Of a stretch of DNA of 64,000 nt, positions 26,571 to 34,859 are shown piece by piece. The DNA comes from JBCCDY01 sp039030555. Its GTDB lineage: Bacteria > Bacteroidota > Bacteroidia > Cytophagales > Cyclobacteriaceae. The notes under the pieces were generated by a model, which saw only the letters and a program-made list of their open reading frames with translations, was not told the origin of the DNA and searched no databases. How positions within the stretch are numbered: position 1 is the first letter of the stretch; each line of letters starts with the position of its first letter. The DNA lies in the NCBI GenBank assembly GCA_039030555.1, contig JBCCDY010000009.1:62001-126000 (forward strand). The letters are read 5' to 3'. The position numbers and the translations under genes are program-made.

Positions 26571-26755
26571 TCGTCTAGTCATTTTTCAATGCTTTAGTAA
26601 AGTATAGAAAGCTGGGTAAACAGACATGCCAACTGCTCTTACATATTTGACCTTTCAAACCCTTCCAACATTTTAAACAAACTGTTTTTTTTAAATGAGG
26701 GTGTTTAAAGAATTTCATTTAATATAATTGATTAGTACTGTCAGGTTTATATGAA

Positions 26756-26885
26756 AGAGGCTATCTAAAAAGACAAATTTCGCATCAAACTAATGAATCT
26801 AGTCTCCAAATCAATAGAAACTGGAAAACCATAATGCGAGAGTAAGTCATGGATTGTGGAATTAATGGCCTTTTAAATAGCCTCT
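26756..26885. mobile_element. MITE-like element or IS remnant, about 130 bp
   Basis: The ends AGAGGCTATCTAAAAAG and CTTTTAAATAGCCTCT are imperfect inverted repeats (9 outer bases perfect). Internal CGCAT and ATGCG form a second nested dyad. The terminal sequence resembles the AGGCTGTCT-type ends of some Bacteroidota insertion sequences. There is no coding capacity. I could not define a target-site duplication. Confidence 0.6.
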
Positions 26886-26955
26886 CCTGTTAAAAATTGT
26901 ATATAGTAATTCTCAATAAATTCTTTTGAGAGAAACTGGGTTGCTTGTAAGCATC

Positions 26956-27669
26956 TTATTTCAAAAGCTGCTCCAATTCTTTTGTGGTGTATACGTGACT
27001 TGCTATCATTCTAAAGTTGATAACCGCTGCTTGGTATCCATTATATTCCGGCAGAACGGCAGCTGCAGTTGCATCTTTAACTACAGCTACTTTAAAACCC
27101 TGTTCCACTAACTCCCTCATATGGGACTCTGTACATAGATTTGCTGACATACCACCCAAAATGATATTATCAATTCCTCTCTTTCTTAATTGCAAAACCA
27201 AATCATTAGTTTCTGGACCATAAACTTTATGTGGGCTTGTTACTAGAACATTATCACTATTAATATATTTCTTGTACTGGTCTAACCAATCTGCTCCTGA
27301 ATTTTCAAATCCCTCTAGAGAAAGAGTTCCTGCTCTCTCAAACATTTGGATTTTATGCATCAAAACTTCTAAAGAACCCTCTATATCCCATTTATGGTCA
27401 TATGGAAAATAGTAATGTGGAGACACGAATACAGGGATATTATTTTCTTTTCCAAGTTGAAAAAGTGTCTCAATATTTGCAACGGTATTGTTGTCTTCAA
27501 CATTTTTACCAACGACCCCATATGCAACACCATCCGGATGTAAAAAATCGTTTTGTGGATCTGTTATTACAATAGCTGTTCTATCGTCTACAGTAAAACC
27601 TGGATCAGGGAGTTGTGCGAAGGAAAAAGTACTAATTAATAATGCTAGTCCTAAAAAAAATTGTTTCAT
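26956..27669 (-). CDS. Exported isochorismatase-like cysteine hydrolase
   Basis: A 237-residue protein with a clear signal peptide ending at SFAQ, so it acts in the periplasm or outside the cell. The isochorismatase/nicotinamidase catalytic triad is complete: Asp37 (VITDPQND), Lys148 (SPHKVYG) and Cys179 (MSANLCTESH). The cis-peptide motif GMSAN precedes the cysteine. Secreted members of this superfamily are uncommon; family substrates are amides or vinyl ethers. The promoter is the second copy of the shared operator (27697-27746), with a 5' UTR of about 20 nt. It likely works with the porin pair and the AraC regulator in the same island; the substrate is unknown. Confidence 0.88.
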   Translation of the reverse strand: MKQFFLGLALLISTFSFAQLPDPGFTVDDRTAIVITDPQNDFLHPDGVAYGVVGKNVEDNNTVANIETLFQLGKENNIPVFVSPHYYFPYDHKWDIEGSLEVLMHKIQMFERAGTLSLEGFENSGADWLDQYKKYINSDNVLVTSPHKVYGPETNDLVLQLRKRGIDNIILGGMSANLCTESHMRELVEQGFKVAVVKDATAAAVLPEYNGYQAAVINFRMIASHVYTTKELEQLLK

Positions 27670-27696
27670 AATTGATATAGTTTATTGAATTATATC

Positions 27697-27746
27697 CAAA
27701 ACTATTTTTAATAAGTAATAAAAGATGGTACTTTTTTCTTTTTGAT
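27697..27746 (-). promoter_or_regulatory. Promoter/operator B, shared with 24637-24686
   Basis: On the minus strand: AG-rich tract, inverted repeat AAAAG-TACCAT-CTTTT (27735-27720), 15 nt, then TAGTTTTG (27704-27697), which matches the TAnnTTTG -7 consensus. It starts 28 nt upstream of the hydrolase start codon. Confidence 0.75.
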
Positions 27747-28226
27747 TTAACTAATTGATTATCAGTTTTTAATAAAAAAAACACCCTTTTACGCTTCTTA
27801 CAATCTTAATTGTGTATTAGAACTTTGTTATGAGTCTTTAAAGCGCAATAAATCAGATGTTTAGAGAAATTAGGCATGGCATAGCTATGGGTAGTTGAGC
27901 AAAACGAGTGTAACGTACCGATTTGAAGTAGTCTAAAGGCGAAATAGGTTTCCTAACGCATATTTCAGGTTAAAAGGGAGGTTGGTGCATATGTTAACCG
28001 CTAGAAAGAGAAGGGCACTGAATACTATTCATCAATGCGTAACTTCTATGGAAATTAAACCTGGTGGTAAACATTATAGTGAAGGATACTTTTCCAGGTT
28101 GTATTTATATTACTGCTCATAAAAAGGACGAAAAGTATTGGATTGAACGAAAAGACGGTACCACTGGCACCTTTTGCTTCTATTGAATTGAAAATTCTTT
28201 ATGAAAAATAGTCTCCATAACAATAG
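27747..28226. other. Gene-free stretch before the right direct repeat
   Basis: AT-rich, with no intact gene. It contains a possible frameshifted small frame (27991-28186). Near 28213-28217 it has a short match to the start-codon region of the oxidoreductase gene, adjoining the direct repeat. Confidence 0.55.
27991..28186 (+). pseudogene. Possible frameshifted remnant of a small gene
   Basis: From ATG 27991 the frame reads MLTARKRRALNTIHQ and continues to EIKPGGKHYSEGYF. After a one-base shift it continues with PGCIYITAHKKDEKYWIERK and DGTTGTFCFY before a stop. The two halves have protein-like composition, but I recognise no family. It may be a chance open frame. Confidence 0.3.
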
Positions 28227-28320
28227 ATTCAAGCAGAATTTAATTAATCCGGATGGTGGTTCAAACAATTAGATTATCTCATTTAACAACTTGTCGCTAT
28301 GATTTTTTTCTACGATAAGG
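28227..28320. repeat. Direct repeat, right copy, of the 22.5-28.3 kb island
   Basis: The right copy, 89/94 identical to 22470-22563. Its last 24 bp are the final codons and stop of the intact DEAD-box helicase gene, while the rest is noncoding. On its outer left side it keeps a vestige of an ATGGA start like that of the oxidoreductase gene. Confidence 0.92.
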
Positions 28321-29496
28321 CTTCTTTCCTCCTGATCTTCCTTTTCTTGGGTTGTACTCAGGTACGTCCCCAAAACTTTCGGGCAGATTCGCTTTTGGAA
28401 CTGGCTTACCTAACAGGTTTTCTATGTCCTGAAACTTGTTTTGTTCCTGTACTCCTACAAAAGTGAATGCGGCTCCATTAGAAGCTGCACGAGCTGTTCT
28501 TCCTATCCGGTGAATGTAATCTTCACCGTCGTTCGGAACATCATAGTTGATCACCAGATCTATATCTTCTATATCTATACCTCTTGAAAGAATATCGGTA
28601 GCTACGAGAATATTCAGCTTTTTACTTTTGAATTTTTGAAGGGCTTCTTCACGCTCTTTTTGATCGAGATCAGAATGAACACTTTCTACATCTAAACCCA
28701 ATTTTTGAAGCTCTTTGGTCAACTGCTTAGTGCTCAGCTTAGTAGAACAGAATACAATAACACTCTCAAATTTTTTGGCTTTCAGAAAATGTAGTGCTAA
28801 AGGGATCTTTTGTGAGTCGTAGATAATAAAAGCTACCTGGGTTATCCTTTCATTGGCTTTGGATATGGCTATGCTAATCTCTTCGGGCTCAGCGAGTATC
28901 TTTCTGGCCAAATCCCTGATTTTTATGGGCATGGTCGCCGAAAACAGGAGATTTTGCCTCTTTTTTGGAAGGAATGAAATAATCCTCATAATATCATCAT
29001 GAAAACCCATATCTAACATTCGGTCGGCTTCGTCCAATACCAAATATTGCAGTTTATCGAGCTTAACGTATCCCATGTTGAGGTGTGAGGTCATTCTTCC
29101 AACGGTACAGATCACCACATCAGCACCGGAAGAAAGTGCCTGCTTTTCTTGGGTAAAGAGGTCACCATCGCCTCCTCCGTATACAGCTATCGAGCTGATT
29201 GATGTAAAATAGGAGAAGCCTTCCATTTGCTGATCGATTTGAATGGCAAGCTCACGGGTTGGTACTATGATCAGTGCTTTTATAGAATCATGATCGGATT
29301 CTCCCATGAGCTTATTGATCATGGGAAGTAAAAATGCTGCTGTTTTACCTGTTCCAGTTTGCGCAGAGGCTATAATATCTTTTCCTTCGGTGATTTTTGG
29401 AATAGCTTCATCTTGTATCGGCGTTGCGTCTTCAAAACCAAGGGATTTTATACCTTCAATAATTTCAGGCTTAAAATTGAATTCAGTGAATTTCAA
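28297..29496 (-). CDS. RhlE-type DEAD-box RNA helicase
   Basis: A 399-residue RNA helicase. The Q motif is FNFKPEIIEGIKSLGFEDATPIQ near the N-terminus; motif I is AQTGTGKT, motif II DEAD in LVLDEADRMLD, motif III SAT, and motif VI HRIGRTAR. The short basic tail (PRKGRSGGKKPYRRKKS) is typical of RhlE/CsdA-like proteins that assist ribosome assembly and mRNA turnover at low temperature. The last codons lie in the right copy of the island direct repeat, and a broken copy of the same tail exists at 22540-22632. It is likely a core gene that served as the integration or duplication point. Confidence 0.93.
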   Translation of the reverse strand: MKFTEFNFKPEIIEGIKSLGFEDATPIQDEAIPKITEGKDIIASAQTGTGKTAAFLLPMINKLMGESDHDSIKALIIVPTRELAIQIDQQMEGFSYFTSISSIAVYGGGDGDLFTQEKQALSSGADVVICTVGRMTSHLNMGYVKLDKLQYLVLDEADRMLDMGFHDDIMRIISFLPKKRQNLLFSATMPIKIRDLARKILAEPEEISIAISKANERITQVAFIIYDSQKIPLALHFLKAKKFESVIVFCSTKLSTKQLTKELQKLGLDVESVHSDLDQKEREEALQKFKSKKLNILVATDILSRGIDIEDIDLVINYDVPNDGEDYIHRIGRTARAASNGAAFTFVGVQEQNKFQDIENLLGKPVPKANLPESFGDVPEYNPRKGRSGGKKPYRRKKS

Positions 29497-29593
29497 ATCT
29501 TTCAGTTATATGAGGTGCTAAAGCTACATCAAATTATATTTAGGCACGAATCAAATTTTCCAATGAATTTTTTAATCTACTCACCCTATTCAA

Positions 29594-30652
29594 ATGAATG
29601 ACTGTTCTGTTGTAATTATTGGATCCGGGTTATCGGGACTGACTTCTGCCTTCGAGCTTCTCAAAAATGATATTGACTTTACGGTTTTGGAAGTTAAAAA
29701 AGAGCCTGGGGGAAGAATTCAGACGGAGAGGTCTGGTTTAATAGGAGAATACGGTGCGACATGGTTTGGTCCACAACATACAGAACTCATTAAGCTGTTT
29801 AATGAAACAGGAGTAAAAGCCTTTGAACAGTTCAGAGCAGGTAAATCTACATTTTATTATGACCCTAAGGCACAACCCCATCATTATGAATATCCGGAGG
29901 GCGAGTCGCCTTCCTTTCGTGTAGCAGATGGTACAGATATAATCATTCAAAATCTAGCAGATCGCTTTCGAAATAAGATTCAGTTTAAAAAGAGGGTAAC
30001 CTCCTTGGAACTAGTGGGAGACAAAGTCAATATTGAGGTGAATGACGAGGAGGTTTTAAAGGCTGATTATGTTATAACGACTATTCCCCCAAGACTTTTT
30101 TCTGAAAGAATACACTGCGTCCCCGAGATATCCAATGACTTGATGAGTATAATGTCCGAGACACCAACATGGATGAGTAGTTCTATAAAGTTTATTGTTT
30201 CTTACCAAACTCCTTTCTGGAGGAAGAAAGGTTATTCTGGTTCAGTTTTAAGTCAGTTAGGCTCTGTGATTGAAGTCTACGACCATACGGATGTCCATGA
30301 ACGTAATTTTGCCCTAATGGGATTTATCAATCCTAACTTCCGGTCTTTTTCCCAGGGTGAAAGAATAAAGGCGGTACTTGATTTTTTAGTTAAGTCGCTA
30401 GGTGAGGAGGCCGCAAACTATAAAACTTATAAAGAGAAAGATTGGTCTGGGGATGAGTTTGTTTTTACAAAAGGAGAGGAACGAATGATCCCTAAAACAA
30501 ATTATGGACACCCACTGTATCAGCAAAAGTATATGAATGGCCGTTTAATCATTTCCGGAACGGAGACTTCAGAATCTTTTGGAGGTTATATGGAGGGGGC
30601 AGTGATTTCAGGAAAAAGGGCTGCTAAAAAAGTGATTGCGGCGTTAAGCTAA
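29594..30652 (+). CDS. FAD-dependent amine-oxidase-family protein
   Basis: A 352-residue flavoprotein. The dinucleotide-binding motif is VIIGSGLSGLTSAFELL at residues 7-23, followed by the acidic end VLEVKKEPGGRIQTE, typical of the amine oxidase/protoporphyrinogen oxidase group. The C-terminal FAD segment SGTETSESFGGYMEGAVISG is present. The short length (compared with 420-500 for many family members) suggests a compact bacterial oxidase. The substrate, an amine or related compound, cannot be named. It is divergent from the helicase gene, with 97 nt between starts. Cytoplasmic. Confidence 0.85.
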   Translation: MNDCSVVIIGSGLSGLTSAFELLKNDIDFTVLEVKKEPGGRIQTERSGLIGEYGATWFGPQHTELIKLFNETGVKAFEQFRAGKSTFYYDPKAQPHHYEYPEGESPSFRVADGTDIIIQNLADRFRNKIQFKKRVTSLELVGDKVNIEVNDEEVLKADYVITTIPPRLFSERIHCVPEISNDLMSIMSETPTWMSSSIKFIVSYQTPFWRKKGYSGSVLSQLGSVIEVYDHTDVHERNFALMGFINPNFRSFSQGERIKAVLDFLVKSLGEEAANYKTYKEKDWSGDEFVFTKGEERMIPKTNYGHPLYQQKYMNGRLIISGTETSESFGGYMEGAVISGKRAAKKVIAALS

Positions 30653-30658
30653 TTTCTA

Positions 30659-31126
30659 TCAAATATCGGTTTTCATATATTTTAGAAGCATTTCATTAGT
30701 CTGCTTTTGAAGAAATTTCCTAAATAGTGATGTTCCACCAAAGAGCTTTCCAGTCAATCCGAAAGCCTGTGAAGCCCAGTTTTTTAGTGAAAAATCATCT
30801 ATATGTTCAATGATGAGCCCATCCTCAAATTTGAAGCTAGCCTGTATTTTGTTGTGTACTTTATTTCCTGTTTTGCGAAAGGTATACCAGGCTTCCCATT
30901 TAGCACTGCCTTCATTTTTTTCGGGATCAAATTTGATGTCTGAATATTCAATTTTTAGGTCTTTGGCATTTTTGCAAAGCATTTTCCACATGCATTTGGC
31001 TTTTACTCCTTCCAGTTTACCGAATGCAGGATCTTGGAATCTTATATCGTTGTGATAGCTTGCAATCATGCTTTCAGCATCACGTTTTTGAAAGGCTTGG
31101 TAAAAACTTTCTATGAGATTTTCCAT
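30659..31126 (-). CDS. NTF2-like (SnoaL) protein
   Basis: A 155-residue protein with the NTF2-like cone fold: the opening helix ENLIESFYQAFQKRDAESMIASYH, then DIRFQDPAFG, and strand segments ending with GLIIEHIDDFSLKNWASQAFG. The SnoaL-like group binds or isomerises small molecules; the active-site pocket residues are not decisive here. ATG 31126 is preferred to a GTG 15 nt upstream. It converges on the amine-oxidase gene with 6 nt between stops. Cytoplasmic. Confidence 0.82.
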   Translation of the reverse strand: MENLIESFYQAFQKRDAESMIASYHNDIRFQDPAFGKLEGVKAKCMWKMLCKNAKDLKIEYSDIKFDPEKNEGSAKWEAWYTFRKTGNKVHNKIQASFKFEDGLIIEHIDDFSLKNWASQAFGLTGKLFGGTSLFRKFLQKQTNEMLLKYMKTDI

Positions 31127-31422
31127 ATCAGTTGATTGCACTTAAGATCAAGATATTAATTTTTTTATGCGTGATACAATTTAATTGGAATTTGAAACAC
31201 TATTTAACTGCTCTCATGTGTATTTAAGTATCGTCTGAATAATAATAAATCATTTAACTAAATGAGTTTATATCTATAATAGCATAAGGTCTGATAAAGT
31301 CTAATTTGGAAAGACCTATTCTGTCTTTTCAATCTTTTTGATGTTAGGCTTGATGTTGATTTTGAATCCATAAGTTAATACACTTAACTTAAGCCGCTTT
31401 TCCAGTCCAACATCAATTTTTT
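31127..31422. other. Divergent gap of about 300 bp
   Basis: AT-rich sequence between the NTF2-like and LytTR genes. A short inverted repeat AGGTCT with AGACCT lies in 31288-31317, and a minor hairpin AAAGAC/GTCTTT in 31310-31329. No gene or clear promoter match is seen. Confidence 0.5.
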
Positions 31423-32160
31423 ATGTCTAAGATAAAAATCTTAATTGTTGAAGATGAGCTGATCATTGCAGAAGACGTTTCTTTAAAGCTGAAACAAATG
31501 GGGTATTCTGTTATAGCGGTTACTGATAATGCTTCTGATACGCTTAGAACGATTAATTTTAATGCTCCTGATCTTATCATAATGGATATTCATCTCAAGG
31601 GAGAGACTAACGGGATAGAGCTTACAAAAAAAATCAAAGAGCTAATCAATGTTCCAGTAATATATCTTACGAATATTGCTGATTCTGAGACTGTTGAAAA
31701 GGCAAAAGATACTTTTCCAAGTGCCTACATATTGAAACCTTTCAGACCAAGAGAATTAAGTATAGCTATTCAACTAGCCATTTCTAATATGGCAATCCCT
31801 TTGGAAACGCAACTTCCAAATTCAGACGAATCGGCGACATACCTGCTTAATGATAGGATTTTCATAAAAGAGAACTATGCTTTTTGTAAAGTCCAGCTTT
31901 CTGAAATTCTGTACTTAAAAGCTGATGGTAGTTACACAGAAATCATCACTAAAGACAAGACTTATATACTCTCGGAGACCCTTAATACTTTTGAAAGTAA
32001 GCTCCCTTTTAAATTTTTTGTCAGGATACATAGGTCTTGGCTTATCAACGTTGAACATATTGAATCTTTTAAGGAGAATGAGGTAGTCATTCATAAAAAA
32101 GAGATTCCTATAGGAAAGACCTATCGGCCAGAGTTTAAGAAGAGATTTAGGTTTTTGTGA
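31423..32160 (+). CDS. LytTR-family response regulator
   Basis: A 245-residue regulator. The receiver domain (1-120) has EDE at 10-12, phosphoacceptor Asp55 (IIMDIHLKG) and Lys in LKPFRPREL. The LytTR DNA-binding domain (about 145-243) has LKADGSYTEIITKDKTYI and FVRIHRSWLIN, the classic signature. It faces a TPR/HisKA_2 kinase gene (32271-34106, minus strand) whose stop is 110 nt away. HisKA_2 kinases with LytTR regulators are a standard Bacteroidota pairing, so the two probably form one system, although they are convergent rather than in an operon. Confidence 0.93.
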   Translation: MSKIKILIVEDELIIAEDVSLKLKQMGYSVIAVTDNASDTLRTINFNAPDLIIMDIHLKGETNGIELTKKIKELINVPVIYLTNIADSETVEKAKDTFPSAYILKPFRPRELSIAIQLAISNMAIPLETQLPNSDESATYLLNDRIFIKENYAFCKVQLSEILYLKADGSYTEIITKDKTYILSETLNTFESKLPFKFFVRIHRSWLINVEHIESFKENEVVIHKKEIPIGKTYRPEFKKRFRFL

Positions 32161-32232
32161 TAGAAAAACCTGAATCTTCAATCTGTTCAGAATGATGGTG
32201 GTCGTATACTTTTGCAGTAAACCCAACTACGG

Positions 32233-32258
32233 CGTCATCCTGAAGAACGAAGAATCTG
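32233..32258. repeat. REP-like element, copy 1
   Basis: GTCATCCTGA followed by GAACGAAGAATCT. This matches the pattern GTCATCCTGA-n-GAAGGATCT, which I know as a dispersed intergenic repeat in many Bacteroidota. It lies in the convergent gap between the LytTR and TPR kinase genes. Confidence 0.6.
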
Positions 32259-32270
32259 TTTGCAATTATC

Positions 32271-34106
32271 TTAGCCCTTTAGGTCTATCTCAAACTCAAA
32301 GCGGCTACCTTTCCCATTCGAAAAATGCTTTTCCGCTCGAAGTTGCTGGCAGAGAATCTCTACCATTCTAAGACCAAATGATTCGGCGTTTTTTCGGTCA
32401 TCTATTTTAAACCCTTGACCATCATCAGAAACAACCAGCTTTACTTTTTCTTTATTTTTTGAAAGTATTACCGAAAGCGTACCTGAGCCAGAATCCTTAA
32501 AAGCATGTTTGTAAGAATTACTGATTAGTTCATTGGTTAATAAGCCAAGTGGAATAGCTTTATCGACGTCAACTGAAATAGGTTCTATGTCTGTTTTTAG
32601 TTTGACTTGCCGATTTGGTTCGGCATAGGATAGTTCTAAATCCGAAAGAAGCTCTTCCAGGTAATCTTTTATATTCACTTCTGAGCTTGTGCCGTCCATG
32701 TATAGACGTTGATGGAGTAAGTTCATGGCATTAACACGCATCTCACCTTCTTTAATAGCTGCCTTAGCTTTTTGATCGGATAAATTTTCAGACTGCAAAC
32801 TTAATATGCTGGAGATCATCTGAAGATTGTTCTTTACCCTATGATGAAGTTCTCGCAGGAGTAGTTCAATTTTACTATGTGCTCTTTTCTTGGCACTGTA
32901 ACTTCTATATGCAACTGCCGATAGTACAAGAAAGAGTACTGAACTGATGGCTAGTAACCAAATGAACCAATTCTGTTGACTGATTAAAGCTTGTTGGGTT
33001 TGCTTCTGCTCATTTAAAAAGCTTATCTCCTGCTCTTTTTGCTCCGTTTCAAACTGGATTTGAAGTTCTGAGATGGCTCTTATCTTTTCTTGGTTGAGCA
33101 AGCTATCTTTTATGATCAATAGTTTTTTGTGATAATCTAATGATTTTGAAGAATTCCCGATCTCCTCGTAATATGTTGACCAGAGTTCATAATTCTCCTT
33201 TAGCGTTTCTAGTTCTCCGATTTCGCTTGCGAGCTCTTCTGCCTGATTGAGATAAAAGTGTACTTCTCCCCATTCTTTTTTAGCCATGTAAAGATTTCCA
33301 AGGTTGTTGGAGACTATGGCCAGACCACTTTTATCATTAATACTTTTATTTAATTGAAAGGATTTTAATGAGTAAAACTCTGAGGAATCGTGCTGATCAA
33401 GGGTGAGGAAAATATTTCCGAGATTTAGAGTATATATAGCTTGCTTAGCTGTATCATTTAATTGAAAAGATATTTCAATAGCTTTTTGGAAGTATAATAA
33501 TGCACTATCATAAGCATATTTTTCTTTCATCAAGAGACCAAGATTATTGAAAATAGAAGCCATATGAATGGTGTCATTTATACTCTTATAAATGTTAAAA
33601 GCTGATAAATATATGTTTTGAGCTTCCGATACGTTTTCAAGTCTCTTGTATATAGAAGCCATTGAATTAAGCGTTGAGGCAAGTGCACTAGAATCAGATC
33701 TTTCCTTAAAATCTTCTAAGGCTTTTAAATAATTGAAAAGTGCTTTTTCATATTGGCCTGAGTTTTTGTAAGCAACTGCTAACCCCAAGAGTGCATATGG
33801 CCTATATTTAATTAAATTATTTGAGTCAATATTTTTAAGGGCTGTTTTATAGTCCGCAATAGACTTAGAATAGTTGTTTCTAATTAGATGCGCTTTCCCA
33901 GAAAGAATGTAAGCGTCGCAAAAAAAAGAAATATTGTTAGTAGAATACTTTAAATACTTATTAACATAGAAAATGGCACTATCAGATTTGTTATTAACAT
34001 GCGCATAGGCTTTACTTCGTAATTTTTGAAGATTATTATTACTTGCGATCCCATCTTTTTCAAAACCGAGTAAAAAAGCTAGGATAAATATTATCCTAGC
34101 TAACAT
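32271..34106 (-). CDS. TPR sensor histidine kinase, HisKA_2 class
   Basis: A 611-residue kinase from ATG 34106. A signal segment (MLARIIFILAFLLGF) is followed by TPR repeats at about 30-330 (for example HMASIFNNLGLLMKEKYAYD), a coiled coil, a transmembrane helix at about 380-400, and the HisKA_2/HWE-type box RELHHRVKNNLQ with His421. The ATPase end has SDDGQGF and FGLRMVE. An open frame extends 37 codons further upstream but overlaps a separate lipoprotein gene in another frame, so the later start is correct. The probable partner is the LytTR regulator at 31423. The gene starts 16 nt after the lipoprotein stop, so both are in one transcript. Confidence 0.88.
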   Translation of the reverse strand: MLARIIFILAFLLGFEKDGIASNNNLQKLRSKAYAHVNNKSDSAIFYVNKYLKYSTNNISFFCDAYILSGKAHLIRNNYSKSIADYKTALKNIDSNNLIKYRPYALLGLAVAYKNSGQYEKALFNYLKALEDFKERSDSSALASTLNSMASIYKRLENVSEAQNIYLSAFNIYKSINDTIHMASIFNNLGLLMKEKYAYDSALLYFQKAIEISFQLNDTAKQAIYTLNLGNIFLTLDQHDSSEFYSLKSFQLNKSINDKSGLAIVSNNLGNLYMAKKEWGEVHFYLNQAEELASEIGELETLKENYELWSTYYEEIGNSSKSLDYHKKLLIIKDSLLNQEKIRAISELQIQFETEQKEQEISFLNEQKQTQQALISQQNWFIWLLAISSVLFLVLSAVAYRSYSAKKRAHSKIELLLRELHHRVKNNLQMISSILSLQSENLSDQKAKAAIKEGEMRVNAMNLLHQRLYMDGTSSEVNIKDYLEELLSDLELSYAEPNRQVKLKTDIEPISVDVDKAIPLGLLTNELISNSYKHAFKDSGSGTLSVILSKNKEKVKLVVSDDGQGFKIDDRKNAESFGLRMVEILCQQLRAEKHFSNGKGSRFEFEIDLKG

Positions 34107-34122
34107 AATCTGCTTTGAATAC

Positions 34123-34299
34123 TTATCCGTTTGGTGGCGGAGGATCAACAACATCCTCATCTTCCTTTCCTCCAGCTTCTCTTTGTTCAATTTCGTTAAA
34201 GAGTTCTTCATCCTCATTATTACAGGAAGTTAAAGAACCTCCAAGAAAAAAACTGCTAACAAGTGCTATTAATACATGAAATCTTTTAATTCTTATCAT
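34123..34299 (-). CDS. 58-residue lipoprotein upstream of a TPR kinase
   Basis: A short gene that is easily missed. ATG 34299 opens MIRIKRFHVLIALVSSFFLG, followed by lipobox LTSC (Cys26), then a very acidic mature peptide of 33 residues with EDEDVVD and the C-terminal PPPPNG. It occupies a different frame from the spurious 5' extension of the kinase. The stop lies 16 nt before the kinase start. Small lipoproteins of this kind ending in a proline run occur next to TPR kinases in related bacteria as far as I recall. A role as a membrane-attached input partner of the kinase is a reasonable hypothesis only. Confidence 0.72.
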   Translation of the reverse strand: MIRIKRFHVLIALVSSFFLGGSLTSCNNEDEELFNEIEQREAGGKEDEDVVDPPPPNG

Positions 34300-34859
34300 T
34301 TTTAATCGGTTTTAAAGACCGATCGCTTAATGACGAAGGCATACTGATATCCGGTTGGAAGAAATTGAACGAACCTGTGGTTGTGGCGTGTGAGTTTGTT
34401 ATTACTTATCTATCACGCATTATCTTATTCGCACTATGACCTCTTGACCTGATGTCAGTTGCCATCGTGCGGGAGTGATGATAAAGTCAAAAGGTTCAGG
34501 CTCCCGCACACTGAAATTTCCGACTTTACATCCGTTGCTCTCATTTGAACAACAGCGATCGATAGGTCAATGATACGAGGCATATGGTAAGCGATACTAA
34601 GCTTTTGTTGTATACCCTGGATAGTATCCGAAGAATGTACGATTCCAGCCAGAATGGATAGATATCCGAAGTTTTCGGATATTGGATTTTGTTTGTTTAG
34701 TAATAAAACAAACTATGGAATGTCATCCTGGGGTATGAAGGATCTAGATTCATAAACTATGGTCTATGTGGGGTACTAAGACCTGATATAGTGAATAAAT
34801 TCTTTACACTACTCGTAACGATAATCATTGAGAGCTTCGACAAAACAAACTACGAAAGG
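34300..34859. other. 560-bp gene-free stretch with hairpins and REP-like repeats
   Basis: It contains an inverted repeat of 9 bp (GTGCGGGAG at 34467-34475 with CTCCCGCAC at 34501-34509), a hairpin with a 9-bp stem and 3-nt loop (34662-34670 with 34674-34682), and two REP-like copies (34706-34750, and 34842-34890 reaching into the next gene). No gene is visible. It is the upstream region of the lipoprotein/kinase operon and the downstream region of the gene at 34860. Confidence 0.65.
34706..34750. repeat. REP-like element, copy 2
   Basis: AAAACAAACTATGGAA is followed by GTCATCCTG, a short spacer and GAAGGATCTAG. It shares both the leader AAAACAAACTA and the core with copy 3 at 34842-34890. 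Confidence 0.65.

Larger units (their letters stand above)
26056..26955. other. 900-bp gene-free stretch with element remnants
   Basis: No credible gene is visible; a 62-codon open frame at 26327-26515 has odd composition and no start context. The stretch holds the right arm of the inverted repeat (26521-26570) and a MITE-like element (26756-26885). The rest is AT-rich and unstructured and probably represents decayed mobile DNA. Confidence 0.65.

Noticed and set aside
34106..34217. N-terminal extension of the TPR kinase to 34217
   Set aside because: The extra codons are a shadow of the small lipoprotein gene in another frame; ATG 34106 starts a proper signal segment.
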